A DNA stretch of 64,000 nucleotides from Sphingomonadales bacterium (GCA_016707885.1 JADJGU010000001.1:186001-250000), one strand, 5' to 3'. Counted from the stretch's first letter, positions 51,214 to 60,806 are shown. Notes: generated by a model not told the origin, from the sequence alone. Numbers and translations are program-made.

Positions 51214-52470
51214 ATGGATAGTTTCCAAATAGCGGGTTACGCTTTCGACAAGGTTCTTTTCATGGAGTGGGCGGAGAAGATATTCTTCGCCCTTATCATT
51301 TTGGGCGTCACCTGGGCGCTGGCAAAGGCGGCCAAATGGACGTTCGCAAAGATGGTCGAGCAGATACCCTTCCTTCAACGCGGGACATCTGGCGGAGAGA
51401 GTGTCGGCATGGCGCTTGGCAAAATAGTGTCGCTGCTGGTCTGGCTCTTCGGCTTGCTAGCGGTTCTACAGCAACTGGGCTTTGATAGCGTGATTACCCC
51501 AGTGCAAAGCTTGCTCGGCAACTTCATCGGCTATCTCGACAATGTCGTCTTTGCCGCCGCCATCTTCTTCATAGGTTCGATGATAGCCGGAATAGCCCGA
51601 GATCTGGTCGAAACCGCATTGGGGGCCGTCGATTTCGACAAATGGGCCAACAAAGGCGGTGTCGAGGCTATTACTGGCAATAATGCGATCACCAAGACAC
51701 TGAGTACCATTGTCTATGTGCTGGTTATCATACCGGTTGCAATTGCAGCACTTCAGATGCTGGAAATCTCGGCGATTACCGAACCGGCGATGAACCTGCT
51801 GAACATGGTGTTCAAAGCCATCCCGCTGATTATCGGCGCCTGCCTGTTGCTCGGCATCGGTTTTGTCATCTCGCGCTGGATTGCTTCGCTGATCCGCGAT
51901 TTGCTGCCCAGTCTGGGCGCTGATCGCGCTATTAACGAGCTTGGCATTCTGCCCGAAGGCCGCAGCGCTTCCGGCGTTATTGCAACCATCGTCACCATCG
52001 CCATCATGATCTTCTTTGCGATTGCGGCAACCAACATGCTGGGTTTCCCGCAATTGACCAACATCCTTGAAACGGTGCTGGCGCAGGCAGGCAATGTGGT
52101 CTTTGGCGCAGTCCTGATCGCGCTTGGCGTTCTCATCGCGAATATCCTGCGCAACCTGATCGCCGATGCGACAGGGCCAGACATCGCCTCAAACGTCACC
52201 TATTGGATCACAACAGGCCTGTTCGTCTTCATCGGGCTGAAGCAGATGCAGATTGGCGGACTGATCGTCGACTATGCCTTTGGCGCACTGGCAATCGGTG
52301 CAGCGGTTGCCTTTGCCCTCGCCTTTGGCCTTGGCGGACGTGATGCGGCGGCACGGATGCTGTCGGATCTGCGGGCTCCTGCGGCACCGGTGGTCAAAAA
52401 GCCGGTCGCCTCGCTTGCACCCAAGACGGTCAAGCGCGCGCCAGCACGCAAGGCACCTGCCAAGAAATAA
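51214..52470 (+). CDS. Mechanosensitive channel-like membrane protein (CmpX/TM-helix repeat)
   Basis: A 418-residue membrane protein with about ten helices arranged in repeats of the conserved TM-helix type (LLGNFIGYLDNVVFAAAIFFIGSMIAGIARDLVETAL; VVFGAVLIALGVLIANILRNLI), as in CmpX-like small-conductance channel relatives. It lacks the classic MscS beta domain. The last 25 residues are Lys/Ala/Pro-rich, like a histone H1 tail. The start at 51214 is set by the run GGGGGGAG just upstream; the ATG at 51199 precedes that site and is rejected. Probable role: osmotic or membrane-stress response. Confidence 0.8.
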   Translation: MDSFQIAGYAFDKVLFMEWAEKIFFALIILGVTWALAKAAKWTFAKMVEQIPFLQRGTSGGESVGMALGKIVSLLVWLFGLLAVLQQLGFDSVITPVQSLLGNFIGYLDNVVFAAAIFFIGSMIAGIARDLVETALGAVDFDKWANKGGVEAITGNNAITKTLSTIVYVLVIIPVAIAALQMLEISAITEPAMNLLNMVFKAIPLIIGACLLLGIGFVISRWIASLIRDLLPSLGADRAINELGILPEGRSASGVIATIVTIAIMIFFAIAATNMLGFPQLTNILETVLAQAGNVVFGAVLIALGVLIANILRNLIADATGPDIASNVTYWITTGLFVFIGLKQMQIGGLIVDYAFGALAIGAAVAFALAFGLGGRDAAARMLSDLRAPAAPVVKKPVASLAPKTVKRAPARKAPAKK

Positions 52471-52555
52471 GCTGCCTTTACCGAAGCAGCCAATTGGGGT
52501 GGGGGCAACCTCGCCCCCCTTTTATTTGGGTGAGTGTGGAGGCATAGCATCCCGT

Positions 52556-53428
52556 ATGCGCTGCTTCTCCAGATTTGCCTGTATCGACTGGTCCGGCGCG
52601 GTTGGTGAGTTCCCATCCGGCCTCGCCCTCGCCAGCATAGGCCATGAAGGTGCGCCCGAACTGATCGGTCCCGACAAGCGTTGGTCGCGGCAAGCTATTC
52701 TCGAATGGCTGCTTGAATGCGCTGATGCGCAAGAAGACATTTTGATCGGCCTCGACCTGTCGTTCGGCTTTCCCTTCCTCGATCACGGCAGCTTCTTTCC
52801 CGAATGGGACGACAGCCCTGCCGACGCCCGCGCGCTGTGGGCATTGATAGACCAAATCTGCGCCGACGACCGGCATCTGGCAGCGAACAGTTTTCTTGCC
52901 CACTCCGAAGCCCGCCGCCATTTCCGCCACTCCAAGGGCGATGTCGGCGATCTGTTCGAGGGCGGCATAGGCCGGTTGCGCGAAGTAGAGCGCCATCAAC
53001 GCGCAACCAGACAAGCCAATAGCTGGAGCTGTTTCAACCTCGTCGGTGCAGGCCAGGTCGGCAAAAGCTCGCTGACCGGCATGCGGATGATGCATCGTCT
53101 GGACGGACGCATCTCGATCTGGCCGTTCGATCCAATTCCCGAGAGCGGTCCTGTCATCATCGAAATCTACACGACGATGGCCGCACGTGCCGCCGGCTTG
53201 CCCGCCAACACCAGCAAGATTCGCGATGCAGCGACGCTGGCAAAGGCGCTCGCCCTATTCGGTGCCGATGCCCCTACCCTGCTCCACAGGCTCGACGACC
53301 ATGCCACCGACGCCCTGCTGACCGCCGCATGGATGCGCAACGCTAGCCAGCACGCCGCTCTCTGGATGCCTGAACTGCTGACCCCCGAAATAGCGCAAAG
53401 AGAGGGCTGGACCTTTGGGGTGCTATGA
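52556..53428 (+). CDS. DUF429-like conserved protein (probable RNase H fold)
   Basis: A 290-residue protein starting MRCFSRFACIDWSGA, the opening strand pattern of DUF429-type predicted nucleases. An acidic second motif follows in ILIGLDLSFGFPF, and a late DDHATDALLTAAWM segment supplies further acidic residues. Related proteins in other alphaproteobacteria are sometimes labelled molybdopterin-guanine dinucleotide synthesis, on weak grounds. The frame is open far upstream into the channel gene, but similarity starts at 52556; GGAGG lies 14 bases before. Enzymatic function unknown. Confidence 0.65.
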   Translation: MRCFSRFACIDWSGAVGEFPSGLALASIGHEGAPELIGPDKRWSRQAILEWLLECADAQEDILIGLDLSFGFPFLDHGSFFPEWDDSPADARALWALIDQICADDRHLAANSFLAHSEARRHFRHSKGDVGDLFEGGIGRLREVERHQRATRQANSWSCFNLVGAGQVGKSSLTGMRMMHRLDGRISIWPFDPIPESGPVIIEIYTTMAARAAGLPANTSKIRDAATLAKALALFGADAPTLLHRLDDHATDALLTAAWMRNASQHAALWMPELLTPEIAQREGWTFGVL

Positions 53429-53452
53429 CGCTAAAGGGCCCGCATTGGTCGC

Positions 53453-53528
<76 letters not shown>

Positions 53529-53579
53529 TTCCCCATTCGCCTGTCACGCAATGCGCAGTCCGATTTTGCGCTTCGACAA

Positions 53580-53999
53580 TCAGTACCAAAAAAGAAAATA
53601 GGCGGCGACAAGCGAAGCGACCAAGATACCGCGCATTATTAAGCCTTTTCGCAGCGAATAGCCCTTGAAATAAGGCTGCAATTCTGCCGGTATCGGCATC
53701 GGAAGCGTCGGCGACACATTCGCGCCGCCCGTGTTGCCAACTGGTGTCCAGCCGACCATGTGGAAAGGCCCCGCGCCAATCAAGCGCACGATCTGCCCCC
53801 GAACTTCCTTGGCATCAGATTGTTTCAGCGCCAGCCGGAACATGCGGTAATGGCTTTCCATATGCGCCAAATACCAGCGCTGACCAAGGATATGGGCGCA
53901 TTCGAGATGCGTTTTGGCCAAGGCGAAATCGCCTTTCTCTTCGGCCAGCCGCGCATTGTCCATTTCCCGGCGAAAGGCTGCTTTTACATTCAACGCCAT
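53580..53999 (-). CDS. DUF3703 family protein with a C-terminal membrane helix
   Basis: A 139-residue protein matching DUF3703: FRREMDNARLAEEKGDFALAKTHLECAHILGQRWYLAHMESHYRMFRLAL, then the hallmark PVGNTGGANVSP followed by MPIP. It ends in a hydrophobic helix (about 122-138), not part of the short family members, which would anchor it in the membrane. The helical N-terminal region is TPR-like. Function is not established. The start at 53999 fits the family. The 287 bases between it and the divergent SDR gene carry no other gene I can support. Confidence 0.8.
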   Translation of the reverse strand: MALNVKAAFRREMDNARLAEEKGDFALAKTHLECAHILGQRWYLAHMESHYRMFRLALKQSDAKEVRGQIVRLIGAGPFHMVGWTPVGNTGGANVSPTLPMPIPAELQPYFKGYSLRKGLIMRGILVASLVAAYFLFWY

Positions 54000-54286
54000 G
54001 ACATAAACCTTCCAAAAAACGCCGTAATGGATACCAACTTCTTCGCCTTTCGCACGAGCGTCGATTTGGACTAGCTCATCGCACGCGCCGAATTTGTGTG
54101 GTTCTCGCCCTCCTGCCCCATACACTTGTTTCTTGGCCTCTGCCACCTTCTGCCTCGGTCCGCTTTCGCCAACACCATAGCCTTGCGCGCCAATAGATAA
54201 ATTTGCCGATTGGGGGCTTCACGAATCCCTTCACGTCGGCCAAGGCTTAATCGAGCGCTTAAACGCGGCGACATGGGAGAGATGTG

Positions 54287-55201
54287 ATGGGAATGCTTGA
54301 AGGCAAGGTTGTGGCTGTAACCGGCGCAGGGCGCGGGGTTGGCCGGGAAATTGCCTTGCTGTGCGCCAAACATGGCGCGGCGGTGGTCATCAATGATCCC
54401 GGCGTCGGCGGCGGCGGCGAAGGCGGCGACGCTGGTCCGGCCCAGGAAACCGCGAATGACATCATCGCTGCCGGTGGCAAGGCGATCGCCAATCTCGCCA
54501 GCGTCGCCGATCCGGCGGGTGCAGCCTCGATTATCGAAGACGCGGTAAAGGCATTTGGTCGCATCGATGCTGTCGTGAACAATGCCGGCATATTGCGCGA
54601 CACCATCTGGCACAAGATGAGCCATGAGGATTGGCGCGCGGTTATCGACGTGCACCTCAACGGCAGCTTCAACGTATCCAAGGCCGCCACGCCCTATTTT
54701 CGCGAGCAGCAATCGGGCAGCTTCATCCACTTCACCTCGACCAGCGGCCTCATCGGTAATATCGGGCAGGCCAATTATTCGGCGGCAAAGCTGGGCATTG
54801 TCGGCCTGTCGCAGTCGATCGCGCTCGACATGGCACGTGCAGGCGTACGCTCCAACTGCATTGCGCCCTTCGCCTGGAGCCGAATGACCGCCTCGATCCC
54901 TGCCGAAACGCCGGAACAAAAGGAACGCGTCGAGCGTCTCAAAACCATGAGCGCTGACAAAATTGCCCCGTTGGTGGTCTATCTTGCCTCTGACGCGTCA
55001 AAGGATGTGTCGAACCAGATATTCTCTGTGCGCAAGAATGAGATCGTGCTGTACAATAAGCCGCGCCCGATCCGTTCGATGACCAAGGTTGAAGGGTGGA
55101 CGCCGGAGAGCATCGCCGATGAACTGATCCCCGCCTTCAAACCCAGTTTCGCACGTGCCGATGAAGTTTCGGCGCATGTTTTCCCCTACGATCCCATCTG
55201 A
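54287..55201 (+). CDS. Short-chain dehydrogenase, MFE-2 type 3-hydroxyacyl-CoA dehydrogenase-like
   Basis: A 304-residue SDR with cofactor motif TGAGRGVGREIA, NNAGILRD, a catalytic Ser in TSTSG, and YSAAK. The Gly-rich insert GGGGEGGDAGPA after the second strand and the C-terminal extension are typical of the dehydrogenase unit of peroxisomal multifunctional enzyme 2. It therefore probably oxidises (R)-3-hydroxyacyl-CoA. It is the first gene of the seven-gene acyl-CoA operon. GGGAGAG lies before the ATG at 54287. Confidence 0.88.
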   Translation: MGMLEGKVVAVTGAGRGVGREIALLCAKHGAAVVINDPGVGGGGEGGDAGPAQETANDIIAAGGKAIANLASVADPAGAASIIEDAVKAFGRIDAVVNNAGILRDTIWHKMSHEDWRAVIDVHLNGSFNVSKAATPYFREQQSGSFIHFTSTSGLIGNIGQANYSAAKLGIVGLSQSIALDMARAGVRSNCIAPFAWSRMTASIPAETPEQKERVERLKTMSADKIAPLVVYLASDASKDVSNQIFSVRKNEIVLYNKPRPIRSMTKVEGWTPESIADELIPAFKPSFARADEVSAHVFPYDPI

Positions 55202-55211
55202 GGAGCAAGAG

Positions 55212-56390
55212 ATGAGCAATCCCGGTATGGACTCCGAAACTTTCGACGCCTTTATCGAGCAACTCCGCCGTTATGTGCTCGAACGCCTGATCCCTGCTGA
55301 AGAGGAAGTGATCGCAAACGACGCGATCCCTGACGATATCCTCGCCGAAATGCGCGAAATGGGGCTGTTCGGTATCACCATTCCCGAAGAATTTGGCGGC
55401 GCAGGAATGAACATCAGCCAATATATCGAGACGGTCAAACAACTAGCCTACGCGGCCCCTGCCTATCGCTCGACAATGTCGATCAACGTCGGGATGACGG
55501 GCAGCGCGCTGAAGAATTTCGGCACGCCGGAGCAGAAGGCCTATTGGCTGCCGCGCATCGCGAGCGGTGAAATCGCCTGCTTCGGCCTCACCGAGCCGGG
55601 CAGCGGTTCGGACAGCGCCGCGATGCAGACAATGGCGGTCCGTGATGGCAATGGCTATAAATTGACCGGCACCAAGCGCTATATCACCAACAGCCCGCAC
55701 GCAAAAATAGGCCTGATCATGGCGCGCACCTCCAAAGAGGCGTTGCCCAAAAACGCCCATGTTTCTGCATTCATTGTCGACATGACGTCACCGGGCATCA
55801 GCATCGGCAAACCCGACAAGAAAATGGGCCAGTCAGGTGCGCATATCGCCGACATCATCATGGAAGATGTCAAAATTCCCGGTGACGCATTGGTCGGCGG
55901 CGAAGAAGGTCGCGGCTTCCAGATTGCGATGCAAAGCCTTGATAATGGGCGGCTTTCAGTGGCAGGCATGGGCGTCGGCATGGGACGCCGCGCACTCGAT
56001 ACCGCTATCCGCTACGCCACCGAGCGCAAAGCCTTCGGCGAGCCGATCGCCAATTTCCAGCTCATCCAGGCGATGCTGGCCGACAGCGAGGCGGACCTCT
56101 ATGCCGCCGAGTGCATGATCGCGGATGCCTGCGCGCGGGCCGACCGTGGCGAGAATATCCTGAGGAAAGCGGCGGCAGCCAAGCTGTTTTCGTCCGAAGC
56201 TTGCGGCCGCGTTGTGGATCGCTGCGTGCAAGTTTACGGCGGTGCCGGTTATCTTGCCGAATATCCCGCCGAGCGTTTCTTCCGCGATGCCCGCATCCTG
56301 CGCATCTACGAAGGCACCAGCCAGATCATGCAATTGCAGATCGCCAAACATCTCCTCCGCGAATTCGAACGCGAAGGGGCTGTGTGGTAA
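55212..56390 (+). CDS. Acyl-CoA dehydrogenase (short/branched-chain type)
   Basis: A 392-residue FAD enzyme: CFGLTEPGSGSD (FAD and substrate loop), RYITNSPHAKI, GRGFQIAMQSLDNGRLSVAGMGVGMGRR, and the C-terminal catalytic Glu in RIYEGTSQI. It introduces the alpha-beta double bond in an acyl-CoA in the cytoplasm. The start MSNPGMD at 55212 has AGGAGCAAG-type upstream sequence. It lies 10 bases after the SDR and 9 bases before the CoA-transferase gene, in the same transcript. Confidence 0.93.
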   Translation: MSNPGMDSETFDAFIEQLRRYVLERLIPAEEEVIANDAIPDDILAEMREMGLFGITIPEEFGGAGMNISQYIETVKQLAYAAPAYRSTMSINVGMTGSALKNFGTPEQKAYWLPRIASGEIACFGLTEPGSGSDSAAMQTMAVRDGNGYKLTGTKRYITNSPHAKIGLIMARTSKEALPKNAHVSAFIVDMTSPGISIGKPDKKMGQSGAHIADIIMEDVKIPGDALVGGEEGRGFQIAMQSLDNGRLSVAGMGVGMGRRALDTAIRYATERKAFGEPIANFQLIQAMLADSEADLYAAECMIADACARADRGENILRKAAAAKLFSSEACGRVVDRCVQVYGGAGYLAEYPAERFFRDARILRIYEGTSQIMQLQIAKHLLREFEREGAVW

Positions 56391-56399
56391 TCCCGCCCG

Positions 56400-57602
56400 A
56401 TGTATAACCTTCTCAATGACCTGTCGGTAATCGAAGCATCGAGCTTCGTCGCATCCCCCACTGCCGGTTTATATCTGGCGCAAATGGGGGCGGAGGTCAT
56501 TCGCGTCGATCAGATCGGTGGCGGACCAGACTTCCGGCGCTGGCCGGTGACCGAAGCCAATGACTCGCTCTATTGGGAAAATCTCAACCGCGCCAAGAAA
56601 TCGGTTGCACTCGACCTTGGTGCGCCGCAGGGGCGCGAGTTGCTGCAGGAATTGGTGCGCAAGACTGGACAATTCGTAACGAACTTTCCGGTCGAAGGCT
56701 TCTTGTCACACGCAAAGCTGGCGGAAGGACGCGCTGACCTGGTAACCGTACGCGTGATGGGCTGGGCCGATGGCTCGCCTGCGCTTGATTATACCGTCAA
56801 CAATGCGGTCGGCTATCCGATGATGACGGGACCGGGCCCAGATCCGGTCAACCATGTGCTGCCCGCTTGGGACTTGCTGTCTGGTGCCTATGCCGCTTTT
56901 GCCATGCTCGCCGCAATCCGGAAGCGCGAAGCAAGTGGCGAAGGCAGCGAAGTGCGTATCCCGTTATCCGATGTGGCCATCGGCACTGTCGCCAATCTCG
57001 GCGGAATTGCAGAAGTGCTTCATTCAGGGAAAAACCGTCCCCGGCTTGGCAATGCGGTCTACGGCCTATTCGGGCGCGATTTTGTAACCCGTGACGGGGT
57101 ACGTACCATGATCGTGGTCGTGACCCACAGGCAATGGGCCAATCTGCTCGATGCCTTGTCGCTTGGCGATGCAGTGGCCACCATAGAGACGGCACGTGGT
57201 GTCAGCTTTGCCAAGAATGATGGACTGCGGTTCGAGCATCGCGATGCCCTATATCCGCTTTTCGAAGCGGCCATTTGTCAACGCGATCACGCAGAACTGG
57301 CATCCACACTCGACGTTGCCGGGATTGTGCACAGCGCCTATCGCACGATGCTCGATGCCGCGAAGGACGAACGTCTTGTTGGCAACAACCCCATGTTCAG
57401 CGCCTTTGATGCAAACCCTTCGGGCTTTGCCTATCCGGCTGCGGGGCCTTTTGGCACCATCCCGCAGCAAGAACGTGGGCAGCCCCAAACTGCGCCGCGC
57501 AATGGCCAGCATAGCGAAGAAATCCTGACCGACCGCCTCCAACTTTCAACGGGCGAAATCGCCCGTCTCATCGACTCTGGAATAGTAGGAATAGCATCAT
57601 GA
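56400..57602 (+). CDS. CaiB/BaiF family CoA-transferase
   Basis: A 400-residue family III CoA-transferase: LSVIEASSFVASPTAGLYLAQMGAEVIRVD at the N-terminus, NLNRAKKSVALDLGAPQGRELLQELVRKTGQFVTNF, and the central HVLPAWDLLSGAYAAFAMLAAIRKREASG. It would activate the pathway substrate by moving CoA from a donor thioester. Its stop overlaps the thiolase ATG (ATGA), indicating coupled expression. Substrate unknown. Confidence 0.9.
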   Translation: MYNLLNDLSVIEASSFVASPTAGLYLAQMGAEVIRVDQIGGGPDFRRWPVTEANDSLYWENLNRAKKSVALDLGAPQGRELLQELVRKTGQFVTNFPVEGFLSHAKLAEGRADLVTVRVMGWADGSPALDYTVNNAVGYPMMTGPGPDPVNHVLPAWDLLSGAYAAFAMLAAIRKREASGEGSEVRIPLSDVAIGTVANLGGIAEVLHSGKNRPRLGNAVYGLFGRDFVTRDGVRTMIVVVTHRQWANLLDALSLGDAVATIETARGVSFAKNDGLRFEHRDALYPLFEAAICQRDHAELASTLDVAGIVHSAYRTMLDAAKDERLVGNNPMFSAFDANPSGFAYPAAGPFGTIPQQERGQPQTAPRNGQHSEEILTDRLQLSTGEIARLIDSGIVGIAS

Positions 57603-58810
57603 CCCTCCGTCGCGCGGCCATTGTCGCCCCCATCCGCACCGCCGTCGGCAAATTCGGTGGATCTCTGGCATCGCTGACTGCGGGGCAATTGGGCGCGGTT
57701 ATCCTGAAAACGCTGATGGAACGGTCGAAAATCGATCCGACCCGAGTTGACGACGTGATATTCGCGCAAGGTTATGGCAATGGTGAAGCGCCTTGCATTT
57801 CGCACTGGTCTTGGCTGCTCGCCGGACTGCCTGAAGAGGTCCCGGGCTATCAGCTTGACCGTCGTTGTGGCTCAGGCCTGCAGGCCATCGTCAACGCGGC
57901 GATGATGGTGCAAACCGGGGTTTCCGATGTAGTCGTCGCAGGTGGCTGCGAGAGCATGTCCAATGTCGAGCATTACAGCACCGACATCCGCAAGGGCGTG
58001 CGCGCCGGAAACCTGACGCTGCATGACCGGCTGACCCGTGGCCGCGTGATGAGCCAGCCGATCGAACGCTATGGTGTGATCAGCGGAATGATCGAAACTG
58101 CAGAAAATCTGGCCAAGGACTGGAACATCAGCCGTGAGGCATGCGACGCCTATGCCGCGCGCAGCCACCAGCGCGCGGCGGCGGCATGGGCCAATGGCCT
58201 GTTTGCCGACGAACTGGTTCCTGTTCAAATCCCGCAAAAGAAAGGCGATCCGATCGTCTTTGACCATGACGAAGGCTATCGTGCCGATGCCAGTGTCGAG
58301 ACGCTGGGCGCACTTCGCGCACTCGAAGGCGGCGTGGTCACGGCGGGCAATGCCAGCCAGCAGAATGACGCAGCGGCGGCGTGCCTCGTCGTTGCCGAAG
58401 ACAAGCTTGAGGAACTGGGCCTTGAACCCATCGCATTCTTCCATAGCTGGGCTGCCGCCGGTTGCGACCCCAGCCGCATGGGCTATGGCCCTGTGCCCGC
58501 GACCGAACGCCTGTTCGCGCGCAATGGCCTGTCATGGAACGATATCGGCCTCATCGAACTCAATGAAGCCTTTGCGCCGCAGGTTCTTGCTTGCCTAAAG
58601 GGCTGGGGCTGGTCCGATGATGACAGCCGCCATGACATACTCAACGTCAACGGATCGGGTATTTCGCTGGGCCATCCCATCGGCGCGACGGGTGGGCGCA
58701 TCCTTGCCAACCTGACGCGCGAGATGCAGCGCCGCGATGTCCGCTATGGCTTGGAAACCATGTGCATTGGTGGCGGCCAAGGCATCGCTGCCGTGTTCGA
58801 AAAGGCATGA
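57599..58810 (+). CDS. Thiolase (acetyl-CoA C-acyltransferase)
   Basis: A 403-residue thiolase with the acylated Cys90 in LDRRCGSGLQAI, His in NEAFAPQ and GHPIGATGGR, and the second active Cys in ETMCIGGGQG. It carries out thiolytic cleavage of 3-ketoacyl-CoA, ending the beta-oxidation round started by the dehydrogenases here. It overlaps both neighbours by 4 bases, so it is tightly coupled in the operon. Confidence 0.94.
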   Translation: MTLRRAAIVAPIRTAVGKFGGSLASLTAGQLGAVILKTLMERSKIDPTRVDDVIFAQGYGNGEAPCISHWSWLLAGLPEEVPGYQLDRRCGSGLQAIVNAAMMVQTGVSDVVVAGGCESMSNVEHYSTDIRKGVRAGNLTLHDRLTRGRVMSQPIERYGVISGMIETAENLAKDWNISREACDAYAARSHQRAAAAWANGLFADELVPVQIPQKKGDPIVFDHDEGYRADASVETLGALRALEGGVVTAGNASQQNDAAAACLVVAEDKLEELGLEPIAFFHSWAAAGCDPSRMGYGPVPATERLFARNGLSWNDIGLIELNEAFAPQVLACLKGWGWSDDDSRHDILNVNGSGISLGHPIGATGGRILANLTREMQRRDVRYGLETMCIGGGQGIAAVFEKA

Positions 58811-59967
58811 CTGAGATGCACGATTACACCGCCATCCGCGAAGAAGTTGCCAAGCTGTGCGCAGGGTATCCCGGCGAATATTGGCGTGCGAAGGATAAGG
58901 ATCGCGCCTATCCATCCGAGTTTGTGACAGCCTTGGGCGCAGCAGGCTATCTCGCCGCCCTGATCCCGGAAGAATATGGCGGTGCTGGCCTGCCGCTATC
59001 GGCGGCAGCAGCGATCCTTGAAGAAGTCCAGAAGCAGGGCTGCAACGGCGGCGCGGTGCATGCGCAAATGTATATCATGGGCACGGTGCTACGTCATGGC
59101 AGCGAAGAGCAGAAGCAGCGTTACCTGCCCAAGATCGCAACCGGCGAACTGCGCCTGCAGGCCTTTGGCGTGACCGAACCGACCAGCGGCACCGATACGC
59201 TGAGCCTCAAGACCGTCGCCAAAAAGGATGGCGACAAATACATCGTCAACGGCCAGAAAATCTGGACGAGCCGCGCCGAGCATTCGGACCTGATGCTCCT
59301 CCTCGCCCGCACCACGCCGCGCGAAGAGGCAGCGAGCCGCACCGAGGGGCTTTCGGTCTTTCTGGTCGACATGAAGGAAGCGCTGGCGGCAGGCACGCTC
59401 ACCATCAATCCCATCGACACGATGATGAACCACGCCACGACGGCGGTGTTCTTCGACAATATGGAGGTGCCCGCCGCGAACCTGATCGGCGAAGAGGGCA
59501 AGGGCTTCCGCTACATCCTTTCAGGCATGAACGCCGAGCGTCTGCTGATCGCGGCTGAATGTATCGGCGATGCCAAATGGTTCATCGAAAAGGCGACCGC
59601 CTATGCCAAGGAACGTGTGCTGTTTGGGCGACCGATCGGCCAGAACCAAGGCGTGCAATTCCCTATAGCGCGTGCCTATGCGCAGATGCGCGCTGCCGAC
59701 CTGCTGGTGCAGGAAGGTATCCGCAAATATGAAGCAGGCGAGAATTGCGGCGAGGAGGCCAATATGGCGAAGATGCTGGCTGCCGAAGCCAGCTGGGCCG
59801 CGGGCGAGGCATGCGTGCAGACGCATGGCGGTTTCGGATTTGCTGCCGAATATGATGTCGAGCGCAAGTTCCGCGAAACCCGGCTCTACCAGGTAGCCCC
59901 GATCAGCACGAACATGATCCTCTCCTTTGTCGCCGAGCATGTCCTCGGCCTGCCGAGGAGTTACTGA
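58807..59967 (+). CDS. Second acyl-CoA dehydrogenase (isovaleryl-type base position)
   Basis: A 386-residue acyl-CoA dehydrogenase: AFGVTEPTSGTDTLSLKT, KIWTSRAEHSD and HGGFGFAAEYDVERKFRETRLY. The C-terminal YEGT catalytic Glu of the first paralogue is replaced by VAPISTN. A Glu appears instead in SGMNAERLLIAAE, the place used by isovaleryl-CoA dehydrogenase. It therefore probably acts on a different, perhaps branched, acyl-CoA than the gene at 55212. ATGA overlap with the thiolase gene, and 1-base overlap with the hotdog gene. Confidence 0.93.
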   Translation: MTEMHDYTAIREEVAKLCAGYPGEYWRAKDKDRAYPSEFVTALGAAGYLAALIPEEYGGAGLPLSAAAAILEEVQKQGCNGGAVHAQMYIMGTVLRHGSEEQKQRYLPKIATGELRLQAFGVTEPTSGTDTLSLKTVAKKDGDKYIVNGQKIWTSRAEHSDLMLLLARTTPREEAASRTEGLSVFLVDMKEALAAGTLTINPIDTMMNHATTAVFFDNMEVPAANLIGEEGKGFRYILSGMNAERLLIAAECIGDAKWFIEKATAYAKERVLFGRPIGQNQGVQFPIARAYAQMRAADLLVQEGIRKYEAGENCGEEANMAKMLAAEASWAAGEACVQTHGGFGFAAEYDVERKFRETRLYQVAPISTNMILSFVAEHVLGLPRSY

Positions 59968-60806
59968 TGGGCGCGTGGGATGCCTGGATTGGCCGACAGA
60001 TGGTCCAGCGCGATCGGCTGACCCCGGCCCTGCTGCGACGTTTCCGTTCGACAATCGATAGCGAAGAACGCGGTGATATTGCGCCTCAAGCGATCCATTG
60101 GGTGCTTTGCACGCCGGAAGCGCCAACCGCGCAACTGGGCATAGACGGCCATCCTCAGCGCAGCGACAGCCCTGACAGTTTCTTTCCGCCCGTACCCCAC
60201 CCACGCCGCATGTGGGCATCGAGCAAGGTAGAGTTCCTCGCCCCGATCCCGGTCCATGCCGAGATTGAGCGCATCTCGACCATCGCCTCGATCGATGAAA
60301 AGTCAGGCAGCACCGGCAGTCTGGTATTTGTCGATGTCGAGCATGAGACGAAGGCCGATGGCACGCTGGCAATCAGCGAACGTCAAACGCTCGTTTATCG
60401 AGAGGCCAACACGGCAAAACCGGCACGTGCGTCCGAAGCCGTCGATATAGATTTTAGCGAATGGGACTTCCATAGGACGCTGGTTCCAAACGAAGCGCTG
60501 CTGTTCCGCTTTTCGGCCATCACCTTCAACACCCACCGCATCCATTATGATGCGCCCTATGCGATCAACGAAGAGGGCTATCGCGGGCTGGTGGTCCATG
60601 GGCCGCTGACATCATCACTGCTCCTCGACCTTGCAGCGCGTCAATTCGGAGCGAACGCGGTGCAACAATTCGCCTTTCGCGCCCAAAGCCCTGCCTTTGC
60701 AGAGGAGCCGCTCCATCTTGTCGGAAGACGCGAAGGCGATGCGCTCACATTGGCGGCACTCAATCCGGCGGGCCAGGCCGTCGTCGCGGCGGAAGGAAGC
60801 TTATGA
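59967..60806 (+). CDS. FAS1-like / mesaconyl-CoA hydratase-type hotdog protein
   Basis: A 279-residue double-hotdog protein. The N-terminal half has FFPPVPHPRRMWASSKVEFLAPIPVHAEIERISTI. The C-terminal half has FSAITFNTHRIHYDAPYAINEEGYRGLVVHGPL, the hydratase signature of HTD2/mesaconyl-C4-CoA hydratase relatives. It likely hydrates or dehydrates a beta-hydroxyacyl-CoA in the pathway. It starts on the last base of the preceding stop and overlaps the crotonase gene by 4 bases. Confidence 0.85.
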   Translation: MGAWDAWIGRQMVQRDRLTPALLRRFRSTIDSEERGDIAPQAIHWVLCTPEAPTAQLGIDGHPQRSDSPDSFFPPVPHPRRMWASSKVEFLAPIPVHAEIERISTIASIDEKSGSTGSLVFVDVEHETKADGTLAISERQTLVYREANTAKPARASEAVDIDFSEWDFHRTLVPNEALLFRFSAITFNTHRIHYDAPYAINEEGYRGLVVHGPLTSSLLLDLAARQFGANAVQQFAFRAQSPAFAEEPLHLVGRREGDALTLAALNPAGQAVVAAEGSL

